Origin: JBDIAR01 sp039812545
GTDB taxonomy: Bacteria > Actinomycetota > Actinomycetes > Actinomycetales > Dermatophilaceae
NCBI GenBank assembly: GCA_039812545.1
Contig: JBDIAR010000014.1
Coordinates: forward strand, 1 to 30,181
Direction of reading: 5' to 3'
DNA: 30,181 nt
Notes under the pieces: generated by a model
What the model was told of the DNA's origin: nothing
The model's input: only the letters and a program-made list of their open reading frames with translations
Databases searched by the model: none
Program-made: the position numbers and the translations under genes
Part shown: positions 1 to 8,776 of the stretch, piece by piece
How the letters are laid out: each line of letters begins with the position of its first letter
Position numbering within the stretch: the first letter of the stretch is position 1

Positions 1-30
1 TTCGCCGGCGCGAACGCCGAGGTGGCCTGA
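1..30 (+). CDS. 3' end of an unidentified plus-strand gene (partial)
   Basis: Frame 1 reads nine codons ending in Glu-Val-Ala and a TGA at 28-30. The end lies two bases before the stop of the convergent kinase-like gene, which is the tight spacing seen elsewhere in this window. Too little remains to name a product, and the reading could be chance. Confidence 0.35.
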   Translation, partial: FAGANAEVA

Positions 31-32
31 GG

Positions 33-590
33 TCAGCCGACCTGGGATTCGGTGAGCCGGGCCATGATCTCGGCGACGGTTTCGTCGGGCGTCTGCGTGC
101 TCGAGTCGAGCCACAGGCCGACCTTGGGTGTCGTATGCCGGACCATCCGGTCGAAGTCGGGGATAGACCAGTTGTCGCCGTAACCCTTCTTGGCCCGGGA
201 CGCCTCACGTTCCATGACCGTCTCCACATTGGGCGCCAACACGACCACATGCAGAGGACGTGCGGTGATCTGGCGGAGGAACGGCATGAGGGTCGTCCCG
301 ACGAAGAGATCCTGGACGACCACCGAAAAGCCCGATTCCACATAGCGGTTCGTGACCATCGCCGCGATCTCATGCCGCAACGCCAATTGTCGATCTGCCT
401 CCGGGTCGCCGTGCGGCGACATGTCGTGGCGGCCGGCGACCACCATCCGGCGGAACTCGTCGCCGCGCAGATGGACTCCGCGCTCGAAGTGCTCGGCCAA
501 CAACTGCGCGACCGTCGATTTACCCGCGGCCATGACCCCGGTGACCACGAAAGCCCGGGGCATCGTGTCCATGGTCACGAGGGTACTCAC
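33..590 (-). CDS. P-loop kinase-like ATPase (AAA / chloramphenicol-phosphotransferase-like)
   Basis: A 185-residue protein with a Walker A loop near the N terminus (GVMAAGKST, residues 18-26), followed by a region with RGDEFRR, typical of small P-loop phosphotransferases such as the chloramphenicol 3-O-phosphotransferase and shikimate/gluconate kinase-like groups. The hydrophobic strand HVVVLAP (about residues 114-120) and the following basic helix fit a nucleoside-monophosphate-kinase fold. The substrate cannot be read from the sequence. The start used is GTG at 590; in-frame ATGs at residues 7 and 10 lie just before the first beta strand and are equally possible, because no strong ribosome site marks any of them. 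The gene ends facing an unknown plus-strand gene and is not in an obvious operon. Confidence 0.75.
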   Translation of the reverse strand: MSTLVTMDTMPRAFVVTGVMAAGKSTVAQLLAEHFERGVHLRGDEFRRMVVAGRHDMSPHGDPEADRQLALRHEIAAMVTNRYVESGFSVVVQDLFVGTTLMPFLRQITARPLHVVVLAPNVETVMEREASRAKKGYGDNWSIPDFDRMVRHTTPKVGLWLDSSTQTPDETVAEIMARLTESQVG

Positions 591-662
591 GCATTCTTCG
601 TTTACGTGAGCCGTGGGGGCCTTCGCCTTGCGACGAATCCCGGCCGAGATCCTCGTCGAACC

Positions 663-1439
663 TCAGTCCAACTGCCACGACCGTTTCGACAAGCCGTGCC
701 AGAAGCCGTCAATGGTGCTGGTGATCCTCGGATCCCCGTGGGCGAAGGCCGCGCCCAAAGTGACGAGCAGCGGGACGAAATGCTCGGTTCGAGGGTGGGC
801 CACCGGAGCATTCGGTGCCGCCCGCCAGAAGTCGATGAGGGCGTCGACATCCTTGGCGGCCATGGCCTCGCGCGCCCACTCGTCGAACTCGACCGACCAC
901 GCCGGTCGGGAGGCCGCCGGATCGGGCCCCCAGGTCAGCAGGCCGAGATTGTGCGTCGTGAATCCCGAACCGACGATCAGGGTGCCCCCATCCCGCAGCG
1001 GCGCGAGGGCGCGACCGAGGTCGAACAGGGCCTGCGGCGCCAGGGTGGGCATCGACAACTGCAGGACGGGCAGGTCGGCGTCCGGGTACATCTCCTTCAC
1101 CGGGACATACGCCCCGTGATCGAGCCCCCGGGACTCCTCGCGACGCGTCACCAGCCCCGCATCGGTCAGCGCCGCCGCCACGGAGTCCGCCAACTCGCCC
1201 GCCGGCGGTGTCGGATACGTCACGTTGTAGTACCGCTCGGGGAATCCCCAGAAGTCGTAGGTCAACGGCGCGCCAGTCGTCGACGACAGGGTCGGCGGCG
1301 CCGACTCCCAGTGCGCAGAGATCACGAGAATGTCTGTCGGACGTGGGATTTCGCTCGCCCAGGTCGACAACTGGGAGCACCAGAGGGGGTCGTCGGCCAG
1401 CGGGGGAGCCCCGTGGCTCACGAACGTGACCGGCAGCAC
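663..1439 (-). CDS. LigB/DODA-type extradiol ring-opening dioxygenase (YgiD-like)
   Basis: A 258-residue protein matching the class III extradiol dioxygenase family that includes 4,5-DOPA dioxygenase and E. coli YgiD. Family features seen: SHGAPP at residues 8-13 (His9), ISAHWE at 40-45 (His43), GLDHGAYVP around His108, GSGFTTHN around His163, and HPRTEHF with His215 and His220. His9, His43, His163 and His220 are the candidate metal ligands and acid/base residues. Enzymes of the family cleave catechol rings with O2 and a bound metal; the true substrate here is unknown. The start is GTG at 1439, with GAGAGG about seven bases upstream. The heptamer GTATGCC (minus-strand reading) lies directly before the start codon. 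Length is normal for the family, and the gene is transcribed away from topA. Confidence 0.85.
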   Translation of the reverse strand: MLPVTFVSHGAPPLADDPLWCSQLSTWASEIPRPTDILVISAHWESAPPTLSSTTGAPLTYDFWGFPERYYNVTYPTPPAGELADSVAAALTDAGLVTRREESRGLDHGAYVPVKEMYPDADLPVLQLSMPTLAPQALFDLGRALAPLRDGGTLIVGSGFTTHNLGLLTWGPDPAASRPAWSVEFDEWAREAMAAKDVDALIDFWRAAPNAPVAHPRTEHFVPLLVTLGAAFAHGDPRITSTIDGFWHGLSKRSWQLD

Positions 1440-1594
1440 GGCATACCTCTCGATGTGACTGAAACTTCAACTACCAAGTCCAACGGGAGTGGTGCGTTCT
1501 GCATTCCCTCGCGTCACCGGCTATTTTGGGGGCGGCTTCCGCCGGCCGCAGCGACGAATCCGCTGCACGGGGGCCGTCGAGCAGAAGAGGGTGT

Positions 1595-4453
1595 ATGCCA
1601 GTGCCAGCGGGGAACGGTCGAAAACTCGTCATCGTCGAGTCGCCGAGCAAGATCAAGAACATCTCGTCCTACCTGGGGCCGGAGTACGACGTCGAGGCCT
1701 CCGTCGGGCATATCCGTGACCTGCCGAACCCCTCCGAGCTGCCGCCGGAGGTCAAGAAGGGCCCGTACGGCAAGTTCGCGATCAACATCGAGGACGGTTT
1801 CGACCCCTATTACGTGGTCGACGCGGACAAGCGCAAGAAGGTGGCCGAGCTCAAGCGCAAGCTCAAGGACTCCGACGAGCTCTATCTGGCCACAGACGAG
1901 GACCGCGAGGGCGAGGCCATCGCCTGGCACCTGCTCGAGGTGCTCAAGCCCAAGGTTCCGGTCAAGCGGATGGTCTTCCACGAGATCACCCGCGAGGCCA
2001 TCCAGCGCGCCGTGCAGCAGACCCGGGACCTCGACCAGCGTCTGGTCGACGCCCAGGAGACCAGGCGCATCCTGGACCGGCTCTACGGGTACGAGGTCTC
2101 GCCGGTGTTGTGGCGCAAGGTTCGCCAGGGCCTGTCGGCCGGGCGGGTGCAGTCCGTCGTCACCCGGATGATCGTCGAACGCGAACGCGAGCGGATGGCC
2201 TTCGTCAAGGCCGGCTACTTCGACGTCCAGGCGACGTTCACCCCCGATGTCGACGCCAGCGCCTTCACCGCGCGGCTGACCGAGGTCGACGGCCGTCGGG
2301 TCGCCACCGGGCGCGACTTCACCGATTCCGGTGTGCTGCGCGGGGATCCGGGCAAGTTCGCCCATCTCGACGAGGTGGCGGCCCGCGGGATCGCCGAGGC
2401 ACTGCACGAGTCCGCGGTCACCGTGACCGCCGTGCAGGAGAAGCCCTACACCCGTCGACCGCAGGCGCCGTTCATGACGTCGACCCTGCAGCAGGAGGCC
2501 GCCCGCAAGCTGCGGATGTCGTCCAAGACCTCGATGCGGGTCGCCCAGCGACTCTACGAGGGCGGCTACATCACCTATATGCGTACCGACTCCACGACGC
2601 TGTCGCAGGCCGCGTTGGGGGCCGCGCGCCAGCAGGCCCGTGACCTGTACGGCGCGGATTACGTCCCGGAGGCACCCCGCCGCTACGACCGGAAGGTCAA
2701 GAACGCGCAGGAGGCGCACGAGGCGATCCGGCCGGCGGGGGACTTCTTCCGCACGCCCGCCCAGGTCGCCGGTGAACTGCGCGGCGAGGACTTCGCCCTC
2801 TACGAGTTGATCTGGAAGCGGACGATCGCCTCGCAGATGGCCGACGCCAAGGGGTCGACGGCGACCCTGAAGATCGGCGCTCGCCTCGACGGATTGGCGG
2901 CCGCGCAACAGGTCGAATTCACCGCAACCGGAACGGTGATCACCTTCCGCGGCTATCTCGCGGCATACGAGGAGGGGCGCGACGAGGAGCGCGCGGGGGG
3001 CGACGAGGAGCGTCGCCTGCCCAAGCTCGGCGTCGGGGCACCCCTGCAGGTGCTCGACGCGCAGGCCGACGGACACGAGACGTCTCCGCCGGCCCGGTAC
3101 ACCGAGGCGACTCTGGTCAAGGCGATGGAAGAGCGCGGGATCGGACGACCGTCGACGTATGCCGCCAGCGTCGCCACGATCCAGGACCGCGGCTATGTGT
3201 TCTCCCGTGGGTCGGCGCTCATCCCGACCTGGCTCGCCTTTGCGGTGACCCGGTTGCTGGAGGAGCACTTCGCCGAACTCGTCGACTACGACTTCACCGC
3301 GCGGATGCTCGACGACCTGGACCGGATCGCCGGCGGCGACGAGAACCGCGTCACTTGGCTGGAGCGCTTCTACTTCGGGGACGAGGCGACCTCCGGAGAG
3401 GGACTGCGGCAACTCGTCGAGGACCTCGGGGAGATCGACGCCCGTCAGGTGTCCACCGTCGAGATCGGCGACGGGTTGGTGGTCCGGGTCGGTCGATACG
3501 GGCCCTATGTCGAGGAACTCGTCCCCGCCGGCGTGGACCTGACCACCGGTGAGGTCGTCGACGCCGCCGCGACGACGCCGCGCCGCGCCACCATCCCCGA
3601 CGACATCGCCCCGGACGAGATGACGCCCGCGCGGGCTCGGGAGATCCTTGAGCTGGCCAGTGACGACGGACGTGTCCTGGGACGGGACCCGTTGTCCGGC
3701 AACGAGATCGTGGCAAAGGCCGGCCGCTACGGTCCGTACGTGACCGAGGTGCTGCCCGAGGAGGAGAGCGCGAAGAAGGGGCGCGCCAAGCCCAAGCCGC
3801 GCACCGCATCGTTGTTCAAGGACATGGAGCTGGCGACCATCGAATTGGACAGCGCCCTGCGGCTGCTGTCCTTGCCCCGAGTCGTGGGGGCCGATAGCGA
3901 GGGTGTCGAGATCACCGCGCAGAACGGCCGGTACGGGCCGTACTTGAAGAAGGGCACCGATTCTCGGTCCCTCGTCACCGAGGCGCAGATCTTCGACATC
4001 ACCCTGGACGAGGCCCTCGCGATCTACGCCCAGCCGAAGACCCGCGGCGGACGTTCGAGCGCACCGTTGAAGGAACTCGGCGACGACCCGGTCAGCGGTC
4101 GCCCGATGGTCGTCAAAGACGGTCGGTTCGGCCCCTATGTCACCGACGGTGAGACCAACGCGACGCTGCGCAAGGGCGACGAACCGGAGACCATCACCCC
4201 CGAGCGCGGCGCCGAACTGCTCGCCGAGAAAAGGGCCAAGGGACCGGCCCCCCGCAAGACCGCGGCACGTAAGACCGCCGCACGCAAGACGACCACGGCC
4301 AAGACGGCGACCAAGACGACGGCCAAGAAGGCCACCCCCCGGAAGACCGCGACCACGGCGACACCGGCCAAGACGGCGGCCCGTAAGACCGCCGCGAGCA
4401 AGACGACGAGCAGTACGACGAGCAGTTCGACTGCCGCCGACGCAGGCGCGTGA
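1595..4453 (+). CDS. topA: DNA topoisomerase I (type IA)
   Basis: A 952-residue type IA topoisomerase that relaxes negative supercoils through a transient 5'-phosphotyrosine link. The N-terminal Toprim domain starts at KLVIVESPSK and carries the acidic TDEDREGE motif. The catalytic tyrosine is Tyr328 in YITYMRTDS. The C-terminal part has four GRYGPY/GRFGPY repeats (about residues 633, 710, 779 and 843), the Toprim_C repeats of actinobacterial enzymes; no Cys4 zinc fingers are present. It ends in a Lys/Ala/Thr-rich tail from about residue 885, which in mycobacterial TopA helps DNA binding and processivity. The ATG at 1595 is chosen because GAAGAGG lies just upstream and the conserved domain begins soon after; the frame stays open upstream to 1526. 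The start codon lies inside a GTATGCC heptamer. The next gene starts five bases after the stop. Confidence 0.97.
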   Translation: MPVPAGNGRKLVIVESPSKIKNISSYLGPEYDVEASVGHIRDLPNPSELPPEVKKGPYGKFAINIEDGFDPYYVVDADKRKKVAELKRKLKDSDELYLATDEDREGEAIAWHLLEVLKPKVPVKRMVFHEITREAIQRAVQQTRDLDQRLVDAQETRRILDRLYGYEVSPVLWRKVRQGLSAGRVQSVVTRMIVERERERMAFVKAGYFDVQATFTPDVDASAFTARLTEVDGRRVATGRDFTDSGVLRGDPGKFAHLDEVAARGIAEALHESAVTVTAVQEKPYTRRPQAPFMTSTLQQEAARKLRMSSKTSMRVAQRLYEGGYITYMRTDSTTLSQAALGAARQQARDLYGADYVPEAPRRYDRKVKNAQEAHEAIRPAGDFFRTPAQVAGELRGEDFALYELIWKRTIASQMADAKGSTATLKIGARLDGLAAAQQVEFTATGTVITFRGYLAAYEEGRDEERAGGDEERRLPKLGVGAPLQVLDAQADGHETSPPARYTEATLVKAMEERGIGRPSTYAASVATIQDRGYVFSRGSALIPTWLAFAVTRLLEEHFAELVDYDFTARMLDDLDRIAGGDENRVTWLERFYFGDEATSGEGLRQLVEDLGEIDARQVSTVEIGDGLVVRVGRYGPYVEELVPAGVDLTTGEVVDAAATTPRRATIPDDIAPDEMTPARAREILELASDDGRVLGRDPLSGNEIVAKAGRYGPYVTEVLPEEESAKKGRAKPKPRTASLFKDMELATIELDSALRLLSLPRVVGADSEGVEITAQNGRYGPYLKKGTDSRSLVTEAQIFDITLDEALAIYAQPKTRGGRSSAPLKELGDDPVSGRPMVVKDGRFGPYVTDGETNATLRKGDEPETITPERGAELLAEKRAKGPAPRKTAARKTAARKTTTAKTATKTTAKKATPRKTATTATPAKTAARKTAASKTTSSTTSSSTAADAGA

Positions 4454-4457
4454 CCCG

Positions 4458-5834
4458 GTGTCGCCGGTCGACGCCTCGACGGCTGAGAAGCTGAATCGTG
4501 TTCTCGTCGGGCAACAGTCGAGGTTCCGTCAACCCTCGCTGAGCGCCGCCGTCGTCCGGGATGGGCAGGTGGTCTGGGCGGGAGCGGTCGGCACGCTCGA
4601 CGGACGCCGGGACGGCCCCCCGGCGACTCCGCTCACGGCATACCGGATCGGGTCGATCACCAAACCGTTCGTCGCCGTCGCGGTCCTGCGCCTCGTCGCA
4701 CGCGGGGACCTCGATCTGGACGAGCCGGTGGGCCGATTCGTCCCGGACACCGGCATCTCGCATGCGACGATCGCCCAATTGCTCAGTCACACATCGGGAC
4801 TCGCCGCGGAGACGCAGGGCCCTTGGTGGGAGCGCAGCGCGGGCAGGTCGTGGGCGGAACTCGTCCCGAGCCTGCGGCCGGTGATGAGTCCCGGGCGTCG
4901 GTTCCACTACTCCAACACGGGGTATGCCGTGCTCGGCCGGCTGCTGGAGGTGGTTCACGGGGGCCGCTGGGACGAGGTCGTCAACGAGCAGGTGCTCGCC
5001 CCGATCGGGCTCGTCGCGACCGGGCGGGTGCCCATCGGGGACAAGGCGACCGGACTCGGCGTCCACCCCTACGCCGACGTCGTCCATCCCGAACCCGTCC
5101 CCGACTATCTGGCGATGGGACCCGCAGGCGAGTTCTATTCCACGACAGGGGATCTCGGCCTGTTCGCGGCTTTCCTGGCGGGCCGCCATCCCGCCAACGC
5201 CGAGGGCGAAGTCCTCGGCCCCGACTGGCCGGCCCGGCTGCGCGAACCCCGCGCCGTCGCGGATCTGCCCGGCCTGCCGTGGGATTCGGCATACGGGCTC
5301 GGGCTCCAGCTCTGGAATCTGGAGGGCACGCGGCACTACGGCCACACCGGCTCCGTGCCCGGTTTCACCGCCGAGCTGCGCATCGATGCCGAGAGCGCCG
5401 ATGCCGTTGTCGTGCTGGGGAATTCGACGGCCGGCTGCGGTGGTGGCCTGGACCTGCTGCGAGCGTTTCACGAGCACTGCCCGCCGCCCGCAACGAGCTG
5501 GGCGACCGATGCCGAGCAAGTAGGTTTGCTGGAGCTCACCGGGCAGTGGTTCTGGGGCGTCACGCCATTCGGTCTGCGTCTGCTGCCGCAGGGTGGCCTC
5601 GAACTGACCATGACCGGCGGGACCCGGGGTACCTGCTTCCGGCCGGACGGCCGTGACCGCTGGCGTGGCTCGTCCGGCTACTTCGCCGAGGAGTCGCTGA
5701 CCGTGGTGCGAGACGCCGCCGGGATCGCCCATCACCTCGATCTCGCGTCGTTCCGGCTGACCCGCGTCCCCTACCAACCCGACGCCGACATCCCCGGCGG
5801 AGTTCCGGAGGACCCGGCGATCCGCTGGCGCTGA
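4458..5834 (+). CDS. Serine hydrolase, class C beta-lactamase / esterase family
   Basis: About 458 residues with the full catalytic set of the beta-lactamase-like serine hydrolases (PF00144): SITK (Ser66, Lys69), YSN (Tyr151) and HTG (296-298) in the place of KTG. Such proteins include D-aminopeptidases, esterases and penicillin-binding relatives; the domain alone does not tell which. No signal peptide is visible, so a cytoplasmic esterase or peptidase is more likely than a resistance enzyme. A C-terminal extension of about 120 residues resembles the lipocalin-like tail of some family members. The start is GTG at 4458, four bases after the topA stop and without a clear ribosome site, which suggests translational coupling. 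No other start fits before the conserved domain. Confidence 0.88.
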   Translation: MSPVDASTAEKLNRVLVGQQSRFRQPSLSAAVVRDGQVVWAGAVGTLDGRRDGPPATPLTAYRIGSITKPFVAVAVLRLVARGDLDLDEPVGRFVPDTGISHATIAQLLSHTSGLAAETQGPWWERSAGRSWAELVPSLRPVMSPGRRFHYSNTGYAVLGRLLEVVHGGRWDEVVNEQVLAPIGLVATGRVPIGDKATGLGVHPYADVVHPEPVPDYLAMGPAGEFYSTTGDLGLFAAFLAGRHPANAEGEVLGPDWPARLREPRAVADLPGLPWDSAYGLGLQLWNLEGTRHYGHTGSVPGFTAELRIDAESADAVVVLGNSTAGCGGGLDLLRAFHEHCPPPATSWATDAEQVGLLELTGQWFWGVTPFGLRLLPQGGLELTMTGGTRGTCFRPDGRDRWRGSSGYFAEESLTVVRDAAGIAHHLDLASFRLTRVPYQPDADIPGGVPEDPAIRWR

Positions 5835-5950
5835 CCGCGGACCAATCGTTCGGGAACTGTGCGAATCCGCTTGAGTCCCACGTAGCGTGAGGGCCCACAG
5901 TGGTCGTCATGACCGCACCGACGACGAACGATCCGCTGGGAGTGGAGCGC

Positions 5951-6802
5951 ATGGCATACCAGCCACGTGACCCGCAGCACGACCGGGAACCCGATGTCGA
6001 GGAGCTCCTGACCGTGGGTCAGGTGGCCGACGCCTTCGGGGTGACCGTGCGAACCCTGCACCACTACGACGAGATCGGTCTGGTCGTCCCGAGTGAGCGG
6101 AGCAGGGCGGGCTATCGGCTGTATGCCGGTGCCGACCTGACCCGGCTGCAGCACGTCGTCGTGTACCGGCGACTGGGGTTTTCGCTGGAGGACGTTTCCG
6201 ACCTGCTGGCCGACACCCGGGCCGGCGGAGACATCGTTCCGCACCTGCAACGCCAACGGGACGCGGTCATGTCCCGGCTCGACGAGCTCAGTCAGCTCGT
6301 GCGGGCCATCGACCGAGCATTGGAGAAGGAAATGACCGGATTCAACCTGACCAAGGACGAACAGCGGGAACTCTTCGGCGACGGGTTCTCCGAGGAGTAC
6401 CAGGAGGAGGCGCGCGAGCGCTGGGGCGACACCGACGCGTGGAGGCAGTCCCAGGCCCGAACCGCGCACTATGCCAAGGCCGACTGGGAGGCGATCAAGG
6501 CGGAGGGCGACGAGCTCAACGCCGCGTATGCCGCTGCGATGGGCGCCGGTGAGCCGCCGACGGGCGAGACCGCCATGGACGTCGCCGAACGGGCCCGCGC
6601 GCACATCGAGCGCTGGTTCTACGACCTGCCGCACTCCGCCCATAACGCGCTCGCCGAGATGTACGTCGGGGACGAGCGGTTCGCGCGGAACTACGAGAGC
6701 CTCGCGCCGGGACTGGCCGCCTATGTCCGCGACGCCATCCGGGCCAACGGGGTACGACACGGTGCCCCGGACATCGCCTGGCCGGCGAACCGCGAGGGCT
6801 GA
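5951..6802 (+). CDS. MerR-family regulator with TipAS-like ligand-binding domain
   Basis: A 283-residue regulator. The winged-helix MerR DNA-binding domain covers about residues 18-88 (LLTVGQVADAFGVTVRTLHHYDEIGLVVPSERSRAGYRLY split across its helices), followed by a dimerisation coiled coil (about 95-130). The C-terminal domain, with its YQEEARERWG segment and the DLPHSAHNALAEMYVGDERFARNYE region, matches TipAS, the drug-sensing domain of Streptomyces TipAL that binds thiopeptides. In that family the ligand turns on transcription from an over-spaced promoter, often the regulator's own. ATG 5951 is chosen for GGGAG at 5938-5942; an in-frame ATG at 5909 is possible. The first codons read ATG-GCA-TAC and contain the window's heptamer. 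No efflux or resistance gene lies next to it. Confidence 0.9.
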   Translation: MAYQPRDPQHDREPDVEELLTVGQVADAFGVTVRTLHHYDEIGLVVPSERSRAGYRLYAGADLTRLQHVVVYRRLGFSLEDVSDLLADTRAGGDIVPHLQRQRDAVMSRLDELSQLVRAIDRALEKEMTGFNLTKDEQRELFGDGFSEEYQEEARERWGDTDAWRQSQARTAHYAKADWEAIKAEGDELNAAYAAAMGAGEPPTGETAMDVAERARAHIERWFYDLPHSAHNALAEMYVGDERFARNYESLAPGLAAYVRDAIRANGVRHGAPDIAWPANREG

Positions 6803-6890
6803 CCCCTCCTCGGCGTCTCGGCCCTCGGCGTCTCGTCGACTCCTCGTGACGGCGGGATCGAGTGCGGGCGCACTGCCCTATGGTGTGACC

Positions 6891-7544
6891 GTGTCCCACC
6901 TCGATCCCGCCGACGGCCGTCCACGCCGGGGCTTGTTCGTCGCCGTGGAGGGCGGTGACGGGGCGGGTAAATCCACTCAGGTTCGGCTGCTGCGTGAGGC
7001 GGCGGACCGGGCCGGGGTGAGGTGCTTGACCACCCGGCAACCGGGCGGGACGGACCTGGGTGGGCAGATCCGCCAGGTGCTGCTGCACGGCGATCACGTC
7101 TCCCCCCGATCGGAGGCTCTGCTGTTCGCCGCCGACAAGGCCCACCACGTCGACACCGTGGTCCGGCCGGCGCTGGCCCGCGGCGAACTCGTGGTCACCG
7201 ACCGTTATGTCGATTCCTCCATCGCCTACCAGGGGGCCGGGCGCGCGCTCGGCGCCGACGAGGTGCGAGACCTCAATGTCTGGGCGGTCGGCGGGCTGCT
7301 GCCCGATCTGACCGTCGTCCTCGATGTGACGGCGGAGTCGGGGCGTCGGCGCCGCGGCCCGGACGAGGAAGACCGCCTGGAACGCGAACCCGACGCCTTT
7401 CACGACCGGGTCCGGGAGCACTTCCTCGCCCTGGCGGCGGCCGACCCGGTGCGCTATCTGGTCGTGGACGCCGCCGCCCCCATCGAGGACATCCACGCCG
7501 CGATCCTGGATCGGCTCGCGGCGGCCGGCTTGGATCTGCGATGA
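6891..7544 (+). CDS. tmk: Thymidylate kinase
   Basis: A 217-residue dTMP kinase, which converts dTMP to dTDP for DNA synthesis. Seen: P-loop EGGDGAGKST (about residues 20-29), the TRQPGGTDLG segment that corresponds to the family's RePGGT motif, the DRYVDSSIAYQGAGR motif (DRY and the substrate-binding region), and a C-terminal LID-like region with RRRGPDEEDRLE. The GTG at 6891 is the start nearest the conserved domain; TATGGT sits about seven bases upstream and could be a -10 box for a leaderless message. An in-frame GTG at 6885 is an alternative. The stop TGA (7542-7544) overlaps the ATG of holB (7541), the usual actinobacterial tmk-holB pair. Confidence 0.95.
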   Translation: MSHLDPADGRPRRGLFVAVEGGDGAGKSTQVRLLREAADRAGVRCLTTRQPGGTDLGGQIRQVLLHGDHVSPRSEALLFAADKAHHVDTVVRPALARGELVVTDRYVDSSIAYQGAGRALGADEVRDLNVWAVGGLLPDLTVVLDVTAESGRRRRGPDEEDRLEREPDAFHDRVREHFLALAAADPVRYLVVDAAAPIEDIHAAILDRLAAAGLDLR

Positions 7545-8680
7545 GCGTCTGGGACGACATCGTCGGCCAGGAGCCGGCGGTCGAGGTGCTGCGGACCGCC
7601 GTCGCCGAACCCGGTGCCATGACACACGCCTGGCTGATCACCGGGCCACCCGGGTCGGGCCGGTCCAACGCCGCCCGTGCGTTCGCGGCCGCGTTGGAGT
7701 GCCCGGACGCGGGCTGTGGCGTATGCCGGGAGTGCCGGACGGCATACGAGGGGACTCACGCGGACGTGCGCGTGGTGTCCACCGAGGGGCTGTCGCTGCG
7801 GGTCGACCTGATCCGTGACCTCGTCGCCGAGGCGGCCCTGCGCCCCAGCGTCGGGCGCTGGCGGGTGATCGTCGTCGAGGACGCGGACCGGTTGACCGAT
7901 CACGCCGCGGACGCATTGCTGAAGGACCTCGAGGAACCGACGGCCCGCACCGTGTGGGTGTTGTGTGCGCCGAGCGTCGAGGACGTGATCGTGACGATCC
8001 GTTCGCGGGTCCGCCACGTGCGGTTGCGGACCCCGTCGCTGACCGCGGTCGCCGAGTTGTTGGTCAGGCGTGACGGGGTGGAGCCGTCGATGGCCCGATT
8101 CGCGGCCCGGGCGGCGCAGAGTCATATCGGTCGGGCGCGCTGGCTGGCCCGCGACGAACAGGCCCGGATCCGCCGCCGCGACACCCTTGGCCTGGCGACG
8201 AAGATCCGCACGACGGCCGACGCCGTCGGTGCGGCCGCGGACCTGGAGTCGATCGCCAAGGAGGAGGCGGCGGCCACGACGGCGCAGCGCGACGGTGCCG
8301 AACGGGCGCACCTGCTGGCCACGCTCGGCGCCGACCCGGGGGCGCGCACCCAGCCACCGGCCGTCCGGGCCCAGCTGACCGCTCTGGAGAAGGAACAGGC
8401 CGCCCGGGCCAAACGACTCGTCCGCGACGTCGTGGACCGGTCCCTGCTGGATCTGCTGTCGGTGTACCGAGACGCGCTCATCCTCTCCACCGGGGCGGGC
8501 GTCGCCCTGATCAACGAGGACAGTCTGGACGTCATCCGCCCACTCGCGGCCAGGCATACGGCCGAGTCCCTGTTACAGATCCTCGACGCGATCGGGGTCG
8601 CGCGGGAGCGGATCGCCGCCAATGTCCCGCCGCTGCTGGCCCTGGAGGCCCTGACCGTCGGCCTGCGACTGCCGCGCTGA
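7541..8680 (+). CDS. holB: DNA polymerase III subunit delta-prime
   Basis: A 379-residue clamp-loader subunit with an AAA+ domain. The Walker A position reads GPPGSGRS (residues 35-42): Arg41 replaces the usual Lys, consistent with delta-prime being a rigid stator that does not hydrolyse ATP. A zinc-binding module follows, with Cys54, Cys59, Cys62 and Cys65. VIVVEDADRLT and ALLKDLEEP match the Walker B and following region of the family. Residues 250-290 form a charged, Ala/Glu-rich stretch, probably a linker or coiled segment. The ATG overlaps the tmk stop (ATGA), so translation is coupled. The Cys module region carries an inverted pair of the window's heptamer (7720-7748). Confidence 0.93.
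   Translation: MSVWDDIVGQEPAVEVLRTAVAEPGAMTHAWLITGPPGSGRSNAARAFAAALECPDAGCGVCRECRTAYEGTHADVRVVSTEGLSLRVDLIRDLVAEAALRPSVGRWRVIVVEDADRLTDHAADALLKDLEEPTARTVWVLCAPSVEDVIVTIRSRVRHVRLRTPSLTAVAELLVRRDGVEPSMARFAARAAQSHIGRARWLARDEQARIRRRDTLGLATKIRTTADAVGAAADLESIAKEEAAATTAQRDGAERAHLLATLGADPGARTQPPAVRAQLTALEKEQAARAKRLVRDVVDRSLLDLLSVYRDALILSTGAGVALINEDSLDVIRPLAARHTAESLLQILDAIGVARERIAANVPPLLALEALTVGLRLPR
7720..7748. repeat. Inverted pair of the GGCATAC heptamer inside holB
   Basis: CGTATGCC at 7720-7727 and CGGCATAC plus G ending at 7748 face each other across a 13-base loop, giving an eight-base perfect stem. It lies over the codons of the holB zinc module. Whether it folds or is simply two neighbouring copies of the dispersed motif cannot be told from the sequence. 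Confidence 0.6.
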
Positions 8681-8720
8681 GGGGCGATTCACGTCCCTTT
8701 CCGGGTCGTGGGCTCGGCCG

Positions 8721-8750
8721 TTGTCCCCGCGGGGGGATACCGTCTATCCA
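8721..8750 (+). promoter_or_regulatory. Candidate sigma-70-type promoter of the lipoprotein hydrolase
   Basis: TTGTCC at 8721-8726 and TATCCA at 8745-8750 are separated by 18 bases, 26 bases before the ATG at 8777. The match to consensus is moderate and no transcript start is known. Confidence 0.35.
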
Positions 8751-8776
8751 GGCAACCACCCGGGGAGGGCGAGACG

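Noticed and set aside
135..2171. A 678-codon plus-strand open frame across the kinase-like gene, the dioxygenase gene and the start of topA
   Set aside because: It runs antisense to two genes with clear family motifs and out of frame with topA. Its translation is Arg/Pro-rich with no recognisable domain, as is common for shadow frames at high GC.
1514..3412. A 632-codon minus-strand frame inside topA
   Set aside because: It is antisense to a fully conserved topoisomerase, has no ribosome site or family motif, and arises from the codon bias of topA.
5870..5888. MerR-type promoter/operator (TTGAGT and TAGCGT) before the MerR gene
   Set aside because: The two boxes are only seven bases apart, not the 19-20 expected for a MerR-controlled promoter, and no good dyad was found between them.
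6809..6835. A 12-base direct repeat (CTCGGCGTCTCG twice) between the MerR gene and tmk
   Set aside because: Short, with period 15, in a GC-rich spacer, and without symmetry or a promoter-like partner; likely a small local duplication without clear function.
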